From Seminavis robusta (taxonomy: Eukaryota; Bacillariophyta; Bacillariophyceae; Naviculales; Naviculaceae), in NCBI GenBank assembly GCA_903772945.1, contig CAICTM010000183.1:33338-97337 (forward strand): a stretch of DNA of 64,000 nt, read 5' to 3'. Position 1 is the stretch's first letter. Each line of letters begins with the position of its first letter. Below are positions 43,169-53,025 of the stretch, in pieces. The translations under genes and the position numbers were made by a program. The notes under the pieces were generated by a model, which made no database searches, was not told where the DNA came from, and saw nothing but the letters and a program-made list of their open reading frames with translations.

Positions 43169-44694
43169 ATGCCAACGCTAACAGCAAAACCCGATGGCAA
43201 CCATGCTCTTTGGCAACAAGAAGATATTTGGGTCGTCCATATCCTTCCCTTTGTAGGCATGGGACAGTTTGCCTTTGTTGCATCAGTCAGCCACACATTG
43301 AAGGGTCATTACACGGCCTACTGCGATTCCGTGAAGAATCCACCAAAGGTGTTGCGGGGAGCCTTTACGCGCAATGCAACCAGCAGAGACACTTTCTATA
43401 GTTCAGTCTTTTGTAGTATTTCACGTGCCAGGCACTGGTACAACAACGATTACAAGAACAATCTGCCGAAGGGTCGTGGTGTCTGTGAATTGGCTGCGAG
43501 AGTGGGGAGCATTCGAGTTCTTAAGTGGGCCCGAAGTGAGGGATTTGTATGGACCAAGAAAACTTGCTCTACTGCTTCCAAATATGGCCACTTGAAACTC
43601 TTAATGTTTCTGCATGGTCGTGGCTGCGGGTGGGATGAATGGACTTGCATCAATGCGGCTAAGAGTGGGCATTTGAATGTCCTGATGCATGCCCATGCGA
43701 CTGGGTGTCCTTGGGGTCCATGGGTGTGTAATCATGCAGCCATGAGTGGCCACTTGGTGATCCTGAGGTATCTACATGAGAATGGTTGTCCATGGGATCA
43801 AGGCACATGTGAAGGAGCTGCAAAGAATGGTCACCTGGAATGCCTCATATATGCCCATGAACATGGATGCCAATGGGACATATCCACATGCCACACTGCA
43901 GCCGCAAATGGTCATCTAGAATCTCTGAAGTATGCTCATGAAAATGGCTGTCCTTGGGATAAATTCACTTGCAGAAGTGCTGCGATGGGTGGCCATCTGG
44001 AGGTCCTAAAATATGCCCATGACAACGGATGTCCATGGGACAAAGGTGCATGTGATACGGCTGCTGGGGTGGACATTGGAAATTCTGAAGTATTTACATG
44101 AGAATGGCTGTCGCTGGGATGAATACACCTGCCGCCAGGCTGCTCAAAATGGCGAGCTGGAAGCCCTGAATATGCACACGAAAATGGCTGTCCTTGGAAG
44201 AAGAACACCTGCGCTGCTGCAAGATATGGTCATTTCCATGTCCTCCAATATGCCCATGAACATGGCTGCCCTTGGGATGAGAAAACCTGCAGCAAAGCTG
44301 CAACAACTGGCCGTTTGAAACTGCTCAAATATGCCCATGAAAATGGCTGTCCATGGAATGAAGAAACAACTTGCGCTGCTGCAAGATATGGTCATTTCCA
44401 TGTCCTCCAATATGCCCATGAACATGACTGCCCTTGGGATGAGAAAACTGCAGCGAAGCTGCAAGAACTGGTCATTTGAAACTGCTCAAATATGCACATG
44501 AAAATGGGTGCCCATGGGACGAAGAGACAACCATCAATGCTGAAAAGAATGGGCAATCGGAAGTCATGTCATATGTTCGAGAATACGGTTGTCCATATCC
44601 AGGGGACTCCATCAAAAGGTTTGCCATTGTGTCTGCTGGTTTCTGCAGCATTCTTCTTCTTCTAGTTTTGGTGATTGCCATTTTCAAATGGTGA
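43169..44694 (+). pseudogene. F-box-like/ankyrin-like repeat protein with several one-base deletions
   Basis: The N-terminus has an F-box-like segment (LPFVGMGQFAFVASVSHTLK), then about fourteen 26-27-residue units of the type GHLExLKYAHENGCPWD..TC..AA, a repeat family common in giant viruses and diatoms. The first frame is intact from 43169 to about 44060. After that the units continue only by changing frame: two single-base losses near 44065-44085, one at 44170/44171 and one near 44448. The last frame ends with a membrane helix (FCSILLLLVLVIAIFKW). The two units from about 44211 are tandemly duplicated with a 162-nt period. The truncated 310-residue protein could still be made. Alternatively the deletions are assembly errors in a repetitive gene. 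The start ATG is chosen because the F-box-like part begins in this frame. Confidence 0.7.
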
Positions 44695-44897
44695 ACGCTA
44701 CGGTACACCGTACTCAATGAGAAGAGAAGAGGGAAGGGCGCCAAGCATCATCAAGATCCATCAGGAGGAGAGCTGATAAAAGCCTCTTTACTTATTTGAT
44801 TCTCGTTTTTATTAAACAAAACCGCACTGTTACCATTACAGTCAATTACAATCTAGCTAGAGCAAGAAGAACAATCGACCTTCGGCAATACTAGTAG

Positions 44898-46532
44898 CTA
44901 TTGGTCGCCCGAGCAATCCGGAGCAGACGCTTCCTCTTTGGCTTCTTCTTTGGCGACATCAGCAGGAGCCACGGGTGCTGCTTTCTCCTTTTCTTCTTCT
45001 TGTTTCTTGTCGTCCAATTCCATAGGAGCGGTCTCTTCTTCCTTGGTATTTTTCTTGGTCTCGTCCTTTTCTCCCTCGTCCAACTGGTCCAATTCTTGTT
45101 GTAAATCGCTAACATTCAAATTCCGTGCTTGCCTGGTAGCCATGACAAATTCCAAATGCTTGCGTCGATGTTGTTTGTAGGATTCCTGCAAGACTTGCGA
45201 TTCGGCCAAGATGGCTTCTTTGAATGCCTGCACTTTGGCATCGGGGGATTCCTTGCCCACTTTGGAGAAGATATTCTTTTTCTTGAGTCGCGCCAACAAT
45301 TCGTCGCGAGAGAGGGGCGCCACTTCGACCGAGGAGACGGGTTGCAACTTGCCCGACATGCCGTGCGGCAATTTGCGAGGAGGATGAATGAAATGGGGTC
45401 CAAAATTGACTTGGACCGATCCACCAAGATAGGAGGAAACGGCAGGATAGTATGTACCGGGTTGAATATTTTCAAATGCCGCCCCACCCTCTCGTTTTCC
45501 CTTGGTAATGAAAAAGTGTCCCATGGGTTCTCCATTTTTGAAAAATCGAATGTGATTATTGTTGTTGTTGTTGCTGCCATCCGGATTGGCGGCCGCTGCA
45601 GCAGTGGTATCGAGAAAAATGGCACATCCCACGACGTCTCCTGGTCCCCAGGGTTCTCCACCCCAATTGTCTTCTCGTCGCGATTGATGAATTTTGGATC
45701 CGGATATATTGCGAAATCCATAGGACCACTTGTCATATCCCACGGGTGCTTGCAAATCTCCCGTGCGCATACTCCAACCAATTCGTAAATGACCTCCGAC
45801 TTGTGGTTTGGGAGGAATGGTACTTTTGGATTTTTTGGTAGAAGAATCGGGGGGTACGGTTTCTTCCGCTTTGCGTTTTTTACCCTCGCCCGCGGGATGT
45901 TGTTTTTCATATTCCAACGCCTGTTGAATTTGTCGTTGCAAAGACGATCCCAATCGAGCATTGGGTGGCAAACTGGCCACAATTTCTTGAATGGTGGGTG
46001 GATCCAATACGAGTGCTTCAAAGTAGTAACATCCCTGTGAGACTCCATGAGTGGCACGCGACATACGATAACCTCGCATTCCACCCTTGAGAGTCAATCG
46101 ATCTTGATCGACAATTTTGAGTTGCGGTGCCGAATCACTCTTGCTCAAATGAACAAAGGGAGGACTTTCTTGGGCGGCCTTTAACGCAGCTTGTTTGGCT
46201 TGTTCAGGTGTGGGAATTTGCCACGACGAGGAGGAGAGAGATGCCGACAGGGCCGTTGCCTGCAAGACAGTCGGATCCGCTGCCGAAGCGGCAACACCGG
46301 GCGCCGATGACTGTGTCAAGAGTGACAAGAGACCATTCAATTGCAAGGAGGCAGCCATTTGCACCGCCGCGGCCAAATTGGCAGCAGCAATGGCTTGAGA
46401 CGACGAGGAGGCAGCATCACTTGGCACAGTGGGAGAATTGGTCCTTCGTTTTCCAGCCTTGGATTTGCTAGCACTGCTGGGGACTTCTTCGGCTGCATCC
46501 GGAGCATCGGGAGCATCAACAAGGGTCGGCAT
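44898..46532 (-). CDS. ASH2-type SPRY-domain protein (COMPASS subunit candidate)
   Basis: A 544-residue single-exon protein. The N-terminal Ala/Ser-rich region includes KSKAGKRRTNSP as a possible nuclear signal. A SPRY domain spans roughly 150-390: RGYRMSRATHGVSQGCYYFE, HLRIGWSMRTGDLQAPVGYD, KWSYGFRNISGSKIHQSRRE, WGPGDVVGCAIFLD, HIRFFKNGEPMGHFF and YYPAVSSYLGGSVQVNFGPH. The GDLQAPVGYDKWSY..G.KIHQS block is specific to Ash2/ASH2L among SPRY proteins. An insert with charged linker (GEGKKRKAEETV) splits the domain, as in other Ash2 proteins. The C-terminal tail is Glu/Lys-rich. ASH2 works with RBBP5, WDR5 and a SET methyltransferase on histone H3 Lys4. The winged-helix/PHD part of animal ASH2L is not evident. 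hnRNP-U-like SPRY proteins are the main alternative. Confidence 0.82.
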   Translation of the reverse strand: MPTLVDAPDAPDAAEEVPSSASKSKAGKRRTNSPTVPSDAASSSSQAIAAANLAAAVQMAASLQLNGLLSLLTQSSAPGVAASAADPTVLQATALSASLSSSSWQIPTPEQAKQAALKAAQESPPFVHLSKSDSAPQLKIVDQDRLTLKGGMRGYRMSRATHGVSQGCYYFEALVLDPPTIQEIVASLPPNARLGSSLQRQIQQALEYEKQHPAGEGKKRKAEETVPPDSSTKKSKSTIPPKPQVGGHLRIGWSMRTGDLQAPVGYDKWSYGFRNISGSKIHQSRREDNWGGEPWGPGDVVGCAIFLDTTAAAAANPDGSNNNNNNHIRFFKNGEPMGHFFITKGKREGGAAFENIQPGTYYPAVSSYLGGSVQVNFGPHFIHPPRKLPHGMSGKLQPVSSVEVAPLSRDELLARLKKKNIFSKVGKESPDAKVQAFKEAILAESQVLQESYKQHRRKHLEFVMATRQARNLNVSDLQQELDQLDEGEKDETKKNTKEEETAPMELDDKKQEEEKEKAAPVAPADVAKEEAKEEASAPDCSGDQ

Positions 46533-46844
46533 GGTGATTCGATTCGAGTCTTCTTTGACTGTTATTGTTGTTGATGATGGCTCGATCGGAAACCAAAAGA
46601 TACGAAAGACAAGGAAGTGGCGAACTGGCCGTGACTTTCGCTGTGTGGTTGGCCGTGGTGGTTGTCATCTCTAACCCTAACACCCTACCGTGTGGAGGTT
46701 GGGTTGAAGTGTCGACCGTTATTCTGCAGCTGCTTCCAGCTTGCAATGGGAAAGAACAACATATGACACCGTCACAACCTTCAATTCTCATAGAGGCTTC
46801 TCGCTTCTGTTGGTTATTATCTCAACACACAAAAAACCTTCAAG

Positions 46845-47801
46845 ATGATGTCAATGGGCTTTGCTTCCAAGCTGGCGATTGTTGCGGCAGCTTTGACGAT
46901 TGGAGCTCCTCTCGGGGTTGCTTGGCTACCTCCTAATAATGCCCTGGTTTTGCCTTCCAGGCATTCCGCCCATTCCCAAACACTAGTGAGGTACAAGGAC
47001 AGAGGAGACAACGATGACACTGACATGAACGATCAAGTGGTGGAACCAAGTACACTTCGAATAGACACTGCATTCATGGATCCCTTTCGAGAACAACTGG
47101 AACCATGGCTGAATTCGCTCACGACGGTCACACGGTCGGACCCCATTTGGGTCGGGGAGGAGCTGCTGCACATTTCTCCATCGGATGCCCTGCAGCAATG
47201 TTTCGATTCCCTCCTCCGTCAACAAGCCGTCGAAGTGTTCCCACCCAACGATAATGCACTGAGCCGAAAACACCTCTTTGATTGGGACTGGAAATACGCC
47301 ATGGTCAAATCACTCACGCAACAAGACGACTGGACGGCCAAATCCTGGAAATTGGGACAATCCAATACGCATCCGCTGAGGCTCCAAGCGGTGGCCATTC
47401 CAGCACATTCGTCGCTGCCACCACATGTGCATCCCGCCGTTGAATTGGATATTCCCATTTTGGGAACGCTGTACGAAGAACGATCATCACAACTATTATT
47501 CGTAGACCCCGACTTGATTGACCGAGCGCCCGAGCATTCCTTGGGAAGTCCACTCAGTGACTTTTCTCCCACACCGACACCCCTCGAATTGCAAACCATT
47601 GCACAAGATATCACGGAACGAGTGTCCGAAGTGCATCAAATCACCGATTTTAGCCACGATTGGGAGACACACCCAGTGGTTGCGGGACAATGCTTGTTGA
47701 ATCCGGTGGGCTCGGTTCATCGTTCGTATACCCAAGACGAGGCGTGTTTGCTCTTTGTACTGGGGCCCAATGTTCATGCTCATTTTTTGAAAGAACCATA
47801 A
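46845..47801 (+). CDS. Plastid-targeted cupin-domain protein
   Basis: A 318-residue single-exon protein. The N-terminus is a signal peptide (FASKLAIVAAALTIGAPLGV) ending AWLPPNN, so Trp follows the Ala cleavage point. This fits the diatom bipartite plastid leader, which needs an aromatic residue or Leu there, and a Ser/His/basic stretch (LVLPSRHSAHSQTLVRYKD) follows. The central part has a cupin motif: LRLQAVAIPAHSSLPPHVHP, then AVELDIPILGTLYEE, and later LLNPVGSVHRSYTQDEACLL, giving possible metal ligands His, His, Glu and His. The form resembles ChrR-type or dioxygenase-like cupins. Substrate unknown. It lies head to head with the ASH2-type gene, with 312 bases between the starts. Confidence 0.68.
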   Translation: MMSMGFASKLAIVAAALTIGAPLGVAWLPPNNALVLPSRHSAHSQTLVRYKDRGDNDDTDMNDQVVEPSTLRIDTAFMDPFREQLEPWLNSLTTVTRSDPIWVGEELLHISPSDALQQCFDSLLRQQAVEVFPPNDNALSRKHLFDWDWKYAMVKSLTQQDDWTAKSWKLGQSNTHPLRLQAVAIPAHSSLPPHVHPAVELDIPILGTLYEERSSQLLFVDPDLIDRAPEHSLGSPLSDFSPTPTPLELQTIAQDITERVSEVHQITDFSHDWETHPVVAGQCLLNPVGSVHRSYTQDEACLLFVLGPNVHAHFLKEP

Positions 47802-48217
47802 TAAATGAATGAATTCAATAGAACGTAGATAACACGTACCGGTACATGTATACATAGATGTGAACTCAGTTTTGTTGACGCAGCAGAATGAATTTTTCAT
47901 ATTGCATAATTATTTACAACGCATGTGAATGGCTAGTGCAGTGTGAATTTACCAACAGGGGCATTTGATTCTGGAAAGTAATGTCCGGCAGAAAAATGCC
48001 AGCTCGGCCTGTCGTTTTGCTGAGAAGAGGGAGAAACCAAACAATGACTGTGGTGATGAACAAACCCTTGTCGATTGCCAAACCGAGTCACGGTCTTGGG
48101 TTCGAAGGAAACATTCATAACAGTCCGGCTTCATTTTTTCAAAAGTCTCTCTGCACGCATCTCGGCTACAACATCCAAGCCATCGTGCAAATTCTCCCCC
48201 TCATTATCACTCAGAGA
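47802..48217. other. Convergent intergenic region
   Basis: 3' ends of the cupin and the first LRR-like gene. A GTACCGGTAC word is at about 47837. No gene was recognised. Confidence 0.4.
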
Positions 48218-49888
48218 CTACCTCCGCGACCTCCGTTTCAAGGTGGCCAACTCTCGCTTCAGTCGTTCCACTTCTTCTTCCAGCTTTCGTTCCCGTTCAT
48301 CGCGATACTGCAACTCAATCTCCATTGTGGACGCCACGTTTTCAATCATGTTTGCTACCGCTTGCGTCAATGCGCTGGTTCGTTCGTTGCTCCCCGGTAC
48401 GATGCTAGCAGACGATGGTAGGGTGAGAATACGACCCGAAGTAGCCACTCTCGGTTGTGTTGTTGTTGATAAGTAATGGCCTCTCCCATTGTTGTTGTTG
48501 CTGCTGCTGTTTGCCCTACCCATGCACAGCAAAGGATTGAGTCGAAGAAAGTAAAACACCGAGTTTAGATCCGATCCTGCATTGGCCAACACGGAAATCC
48601 ATTCTTCTGCAGTCACTTGTTCATATCGATGGACAAAGTGTTTTCGATTGAGCTTGTTGAGTTTTAGATAGTACTCGATGGGGCCACCAATCTCTCCTTC
48701 ATCACTGTCCTCGTTCCCAATCTTGAGAGATTTCAAGACCACATTGGACGACTTCAAGGCTGCCACGAGTGCTTCTTCTGCGTTGGAACTCCAGCAATCT
48801 TCCATGGTGGGTCCGCACAAATGAAACTCGGAAAGGCGGGTGTTGCGTCGGAGGGCCTGCCCCACTAGGACCAGGAACTTTTCCATGGAAACATCGGTCG
48901 GGTTCTTGGCGGCTGTAGTAACAATACTACTACCAAACAACGGGGAGAGCTCGGCAGATCTCCAGGCAGTGTGTATGTGGACGACCTCCAGAGTCTGATT
49001 GTGCTGGAGCATGCCCGCAAACGCTTTGAACGATGATTTGTCTTCGGGAAAGAGTCCCAGAACGAGCTTTTGGAGACGGCTCGTCGACCGCAAGGCTGTG
49101 GAGAGACTGCCAATGGTGGCACCGTCCAGGTCGATCCACTCGAGCCTCAGTTCTTGTAAACTGGAAGAGCTTAAAAGTTCCACGAGCGCTCCTGGACCAA
49201 TGGTAGGAAAGACTTCGTTCTCATCGTCATCAAAGGCAAATTCATTGTCCTCTCCTTCGGATGTCCCCACCAACTGCAGATGCTTCAGAGTGGTTATCTT
49301 TCCCAAACTAGACAAGATGGGATCCATGGCAGTAAAGTCCACTACTTCCTGCTGATGTCCGTCCAACAAGTCTGCCAAGGCCGTATTATTGTCGTTGTTG
49401 TCGTTGTTGCTGTTCGTCAAGAGCTTGCAGTACTTGAGTTTGACCCATTCTAGACATGTACATGTTTGCAGTGCCAGTGCCAACCGTCGGGTTGCTCGTG
49501 ATAAGCACTGAATGCGCTGGACATCCAAATGCAAATAGCGCAGTCGATGCCGCCGTGGTTTTAATAGGCACGTTAGTAATCCAATGGGAAAGGGGTTTCC
49601 CTCCAAGGTTCGTGCCTTGATGGTGATGCTATCCAGTAGTTCCAGTTCGCCGAGAGCCCGAAAGATATCGGCAATCTGGACATAGTCCCACTGCGGTTCG
49701 GTAATGTAAAAGGGTTGTAGCGGTATCTCGACTCGTCGCACTTTGGTAATGCCGGCCAGCGCACGAGGCAATCCATCATCGGTTCCTCCTGTACCAGGTG
49801 ATGTGTGCATATGATCCAGAAGGAGTTGGAGCGTTGTGGATCCTCTACGGCGACATTGTAGTACTTCTTGCACTGTTGTGGAGACCAT
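48218..49888 (-). CDS. LRR-like protein 1 of a local family, C-terminal coiled coil
   Basis: A 556-residue single-exon protein; the ATG at 49888 (MVSTTVQEVLQCRRRGSTTL) is chosen because it aligns with gene 2. The body consists of irregular leucine-rich units of the RNase-inhibitor type (LRYLHLDVQRIQCLSRATRR; GALVELLSSSSLQELRLEWI; LSTALRSTSRLQKLVLGLFP; MLQHNQTLEVVHIHTAW). The family C-terminal block is IEYYLKLNKLNRKHFVHRYE, then SDLNSVFYFLRLNPLLC. A coiled coil (ERERKLEEEVERLKRELATL) ends the protein. It is head to head with gene 2, with about 630 bases between starts, and the two are clear paralogs. A binding or scaffold role is inferred; no enzyme motif is present. Confidence 0.75.
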   Translation of the reverse strand: MVSTTVQEVLQCRRRGSTTLQLLLDHMHTSPGTGGTDDGLPRALAGITKVRRVEIPLQPFYITEPQWDYVQIADIFRALGELELLDSITIKARTLEGNPFPIGLLTCLLKPRRHRLRYLHLDVQRIQCLSRATRRLALALQTCTCLEWVKLKYCKLLTNSNNDNNDNNTALADLLDGHQQEVVDFTAMDPILSSLGKITTLKHLQLVGTSEGEDNEFAFDDDENEVFPTIGPGALVELLSSSSLQELRLEWIDLDGATIGSLSTALRSTSRLQKLVLGLFPEDKSSFKAFAGMLQHNQTLEVVHIHTAWRSAELSPLFGSSIVTTAAKNPTDVSMEKFLVLVGQALRRNTRLSEFHLCGPTMEDCWSSNAEEALVAALKSSNVVLKSLKIGNEDSDEGEIGGPIEYYLKLNKLNRKHFVHRYEQVTAEEWISVLANAGSDLNSVFYFLRLNPLLCMGRANSSSNNNNGRGHYLSTTTQPRVATSGRILTLPSSASIVPGSNERTSALTQAVANMIENVASTMEIELQYRDERERKLEEEVERLKRELATLKRRSRR

Positions 49889-50521
49889 TCTTCTCTCTTT
49901 TCTTCTTCTTTCAACGCTACTAGCTACTAGTAACAAGATTGGACAAACCAACCAAAATTGTGTCCAGTCGTTCTACGGATCAGGAAGCACGAGGGGGTGA
50001 GAATCCGAGAAATCAGCTCCAAACTTTCCCTGAAAGCTGGCTAGGATAGTCAGGAACCTGGGAAATATAAGATTGCTGCTTGCTGCCTCGATCAGGGCGT
50101 GAGGGGAAACCAATACAGAGAGTAGCTCGAGGAGCTACGGATCTGTTCGATAGTCCAGGCCTTGTAGTTGCCAGTTCTTGTGAAAGACGTGAGCTGATGA
50201 TCGAAATGATGTGAGAAAGCTCTGAGGTCAGTCCCGAGTAATGATATCTCGCGTGAATCCCTGATTGGCAACGGCAAATCTTTTGGCCCAATATTTCTCA
50301 ACATCTCCACAATGTTGGCAGCAACGACGACAAGGACAAGACACTCTCGACCACAGCAAAAAGACCCAGTCGCCATTAATAATCGGCAACAACGTGGTGT
50401 ATTTATACATCAGTCAACAGACGAGAATACAACACTTTTGTTGGAACTCGATTCGATTCCATTGATTCATTCAATTCATTGATTGATGAGGAGAGCGTCT
50501 CTTATTGTGCCAACTCAGACC
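49889..50521. other. Shared divergent promoter of LRR-like genes 1 and 2
   Basis: A GATTC/ATTCAATTCATTGATTGATGA-type simple repeat precedes gene 2 at about 50455-50488. No gene was recognised. Confidence 0.4.
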
Positions 50522-52282
50522 ATGGCGGCTACCACCACCGCGGAGCTTCAACAGTGTCGGGAAGATAATTCCGACTTTTTGAGTCTGAGGTTGTCGGACG
50601 ATGAAGGTGTGTTGAATGGGATTGTCAGGAACCTTCCGTATTTGTCGGACTTGGTCACGCGTGTGGAAATTCCATACCACTCCAGCACGGATTCGGGATA
50701 CAAGAATCCAAATTGGACGGATAGTGACAAGGTGGAGGAAGTCTTTGAGGCCATAGGAGAACTGGAACAGCTCCAATCCGCCACGATCCGGGCCGACACA
50801 TCCTCGAGCAATTTCCCAATTGATCTCGTGGCGCATGTCTTGCTCCCGGCAAAGACTCACCTCAAGTACTTGACATTTGATGTCCCGCGATTGCAGTGCT
50901 CTTTCCGGTCCATCACAAAGGTGGCCAAAGCCTTGGAACAAATGACTTCCTTGCAAGTCCTCAAACTCCGGTACACCATTCTGTTCAACACGGGGAATGC
51001 GTTGGATTACGGTGCGGTGGATCCCATTCTGGCCAGCTTGCGAAAGATCCCGTCTCTACAATGTGTTACGCTCAATGGTTGGGCCACGGGATCGAATCAG
51101 AGTGATAGGGAGCTGTTGGGTTCGCGCCGACCTACGTTTGATGCCGATTCGTTTGGTGAATTGCTCAAATCGGAGAGTCTTCAAGAACTGCACATTTCCC
51201 GTATCGACTTGTCCTTTGACTGTATCATGGCGCTCGCGGGAGCCATTCAATCCAACACCAGTCGCCTCCGAAAGTTGATCCTGGACGATTTCCCACAGGA
51301 CCCTCAGGTACAAAAGTGTCTTGCCATGGCATTTACGAACAACAACACCCTGGAGACCATTGGCGTATCTCACTCTGCACCCATGGAAGGAACGGATAAC
51401 TTTCTTTCCATGATGGCGGGAGGTCTCGTCAAGAACACGGGGCTCACGACGCTGCGTATTTCGCCCTACCCTTTGTCGCAGTATCGCCCCAAGATTCAAG
51501 AGGCATTCGTCGAAGCGCTCAAAGTCAACACATCGTTGACATCGCTGCATGTCGCTCAAGCTGGAGGAAGATCTCCAGAGAACTATCCTCCCGCGCTCTT
51601 GCACTACTTGAAGCTCAATCAAATGAAACGAAAGGGGTTCTTGGAAAAAGACAACAACAAGATTTCCCACGCGGAATGGGTTGACAAGATGGTAGAAGCA
51701 TCTCATGATCTGGATGCTTTCTATTACTTTTTGAGATTGAATCCATCGCTCTGTCCAGTAGTAGTGAAAGAGGACGATTCCGGCGACAAAGCTACTAGTA
51801 CTCCAGAATCTGAGGAGAAGGCAGAGCCTGAAAAAGATGAGGAAAAGGCAGAACTGGAACTGGAGGTCGAGCGTCTCAAGAAGGAATTGGAGGAGAAAAA
51901 GGCAGAGGTGGTACAAGAAAATGGGAAGGAGGAGCTGGAAATGGAGGTCGAGCGTCTCAAAAAAGAATTGGAGGAGAAGGCAGATGTTGGAACAGACGAA
52001 GGGAAAGCAGAGCTAGAAATGGAGGTCGAGCGACTCAAGAAGGAACTTGACGAAAAGGCTGAAACCGGACAAGACGATGATGAGAAGGAAGAGCTGGAAA
52101 TGGAAGTCCAGCGTCTCAGGAAGGAATTGGGAAACTTGAGGCTAAACTTTCTGGGACGACCGGATCAGCAGACCGCGTCAAGTAGACAGGTGTGGAGCAC
52201 TGTGCCTGAAAAGAAAGAAGAAGAAGATGCAGAAGCAGAAGAAGCAGAAGAAGCAGAAGAAGCAGAAGAAGCAGAAGAATAG
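50522..52282 (+). CDS. LRR-like protein 2 of a local family, with 28-residue coiled-coil repeats
   Basis: The start at 50522 (GACCATGGCG) gives 586 residues; an in-frame ATG at 50486 is possible. Leucine-rich units include LQSATIRADTSSSNFPIDLV, LKYLTFDVPRLQCSFRSITK, FGELLKSESLQELHISRIDL and LAGAIQSNTSRLRKLILDDF. The family block follows: LHYLKLNQMKRKGFLEKDNN, then HDLDAFYYFLRLNPSLC. After it come four related coiled-coil units of 24-30 residues built on ELEMEVERLKKELEEK, and the protein ends in a (EEAEEA)n tail encoded by GAAGCAGAA triplet repeats (about 52227-52280). The coil repeats look recently expanded and may vary in number between strains. Probably an oligomeric cytosolic scaffold. Confidence 0.78.
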   Translation: MAATTTAELQQCREDNSDFLSLRLSDDEGVLNGIVRNLPYLSDLVTRVEIPYHSSTDSGYKNPNWTDSDKVEEVFEAIGELEQLQSATIRADTSSSNFPIDLVAHVLLPAKTHLKYLTFDVPRLQCSFRSITKVAKALEQMTSLQVLKLRYTILFNTGNALDYGAVDPILASLRKIPSLQCVTLNGWATGSNQSDRELLGSRRPTFDADSFGELLKSESLQELHISRIDLSFDCIMALAGAIQSNTSRLRKLILDDFPQDPQVQKCLAMAFTNNNTLETIGVSHSAPMEGTDNFLSMMAGGLVKNTGLTTLRISPYPLSQYRPKIQEAFVEALKVNTSLTSLHVAQAGGRSPENYPPALLHYLKLNQMKRKGFLEKDNNKISHAEWVDKMVEASHDLDAFYYFLRLNPSLCPVVVKEDDSGDKATSTPESEEKAEPEKDEEKAELELEVERLKKELEEKKAEVVQENGKEELEMEVERLKKELEEKADVGTDEGKAELEMEVERLKKELDEKAETGQDDDEKEELEMEVQRLRKELGNLRLNFLGRPDQQTASSRQVWSTVPEKKEEEDAEAEEAEEAEEAEEAEE

Positions 52283-53025
52283 GTTAGGGTCTCGGATGAT
52301 CATCGGTTACATGTAATAGTAAGCAGTATAGGATGAGGCATACATTCGTTCTTTGTCAGTTTCCTGATTTGATGGAGTCGGTTTTGTTTTGTTATGTTAT
52401 GTTAGGATACTGCCCAGCTGGGCACGAGGCTGTGCAGGTGAGACAGCCTTTGATTGAGCCTTTGGAATCAAGGCGAGCGTCTTTTCTTAGTGGGGTTGTC
52501 TTATCAGCCGGGAACCAGCTTATTTATGATTGCCTATGTTTGCTACCTTCCCAAACCAGGAAGAGTGGTCAAAACAATCCTGATTGCAGTATTTCTCAAA
52601 TGCACCAGCAAAAATTGAGAGTGCAAAGAACCTTGACAGAGACAAGCCTCTGGGCCAGAGTTCTGGTGCCGCCGAGAACCAAACAAAGTTTGCTCACGGT
52701 ACTTACTTGCTGAACAGTCACCTCGCCGATATCTGCAGCTTTCCCTGGCCTACGGGTAGCCTTTGGACTCGCCAGTGCCACACATATCAGTTTCCTCTAC
52801 CTGTATACCGTATCACAGCTGGTGAAGTAGTCAAAGCACCTATTCCAGAGATCGGTATGTATCACATCACTCCTAGCGAAGTTAGTTACTGTATGTTACT
52901 AGTATTTGAGTCAACACTATTAAACCGCCCCCTCATCCTACCTATGCTATGTATAATTCTTCATTTTATTGTGCAAACGTCAGTTCCAACAAGTTTATCA
53001 GCCCCTCCTCTCCCAATGCTCTTCG
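52283..53025. other. Convergent intergenic region
   Basis: 3' ends of LRR-like gene 2 and the RING gene. A TGTTATGTTATGTTA stretch is at about 52391. Open frames at 52333-52713 and 52584-53048 lack motifs. Confidence 0.4.
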
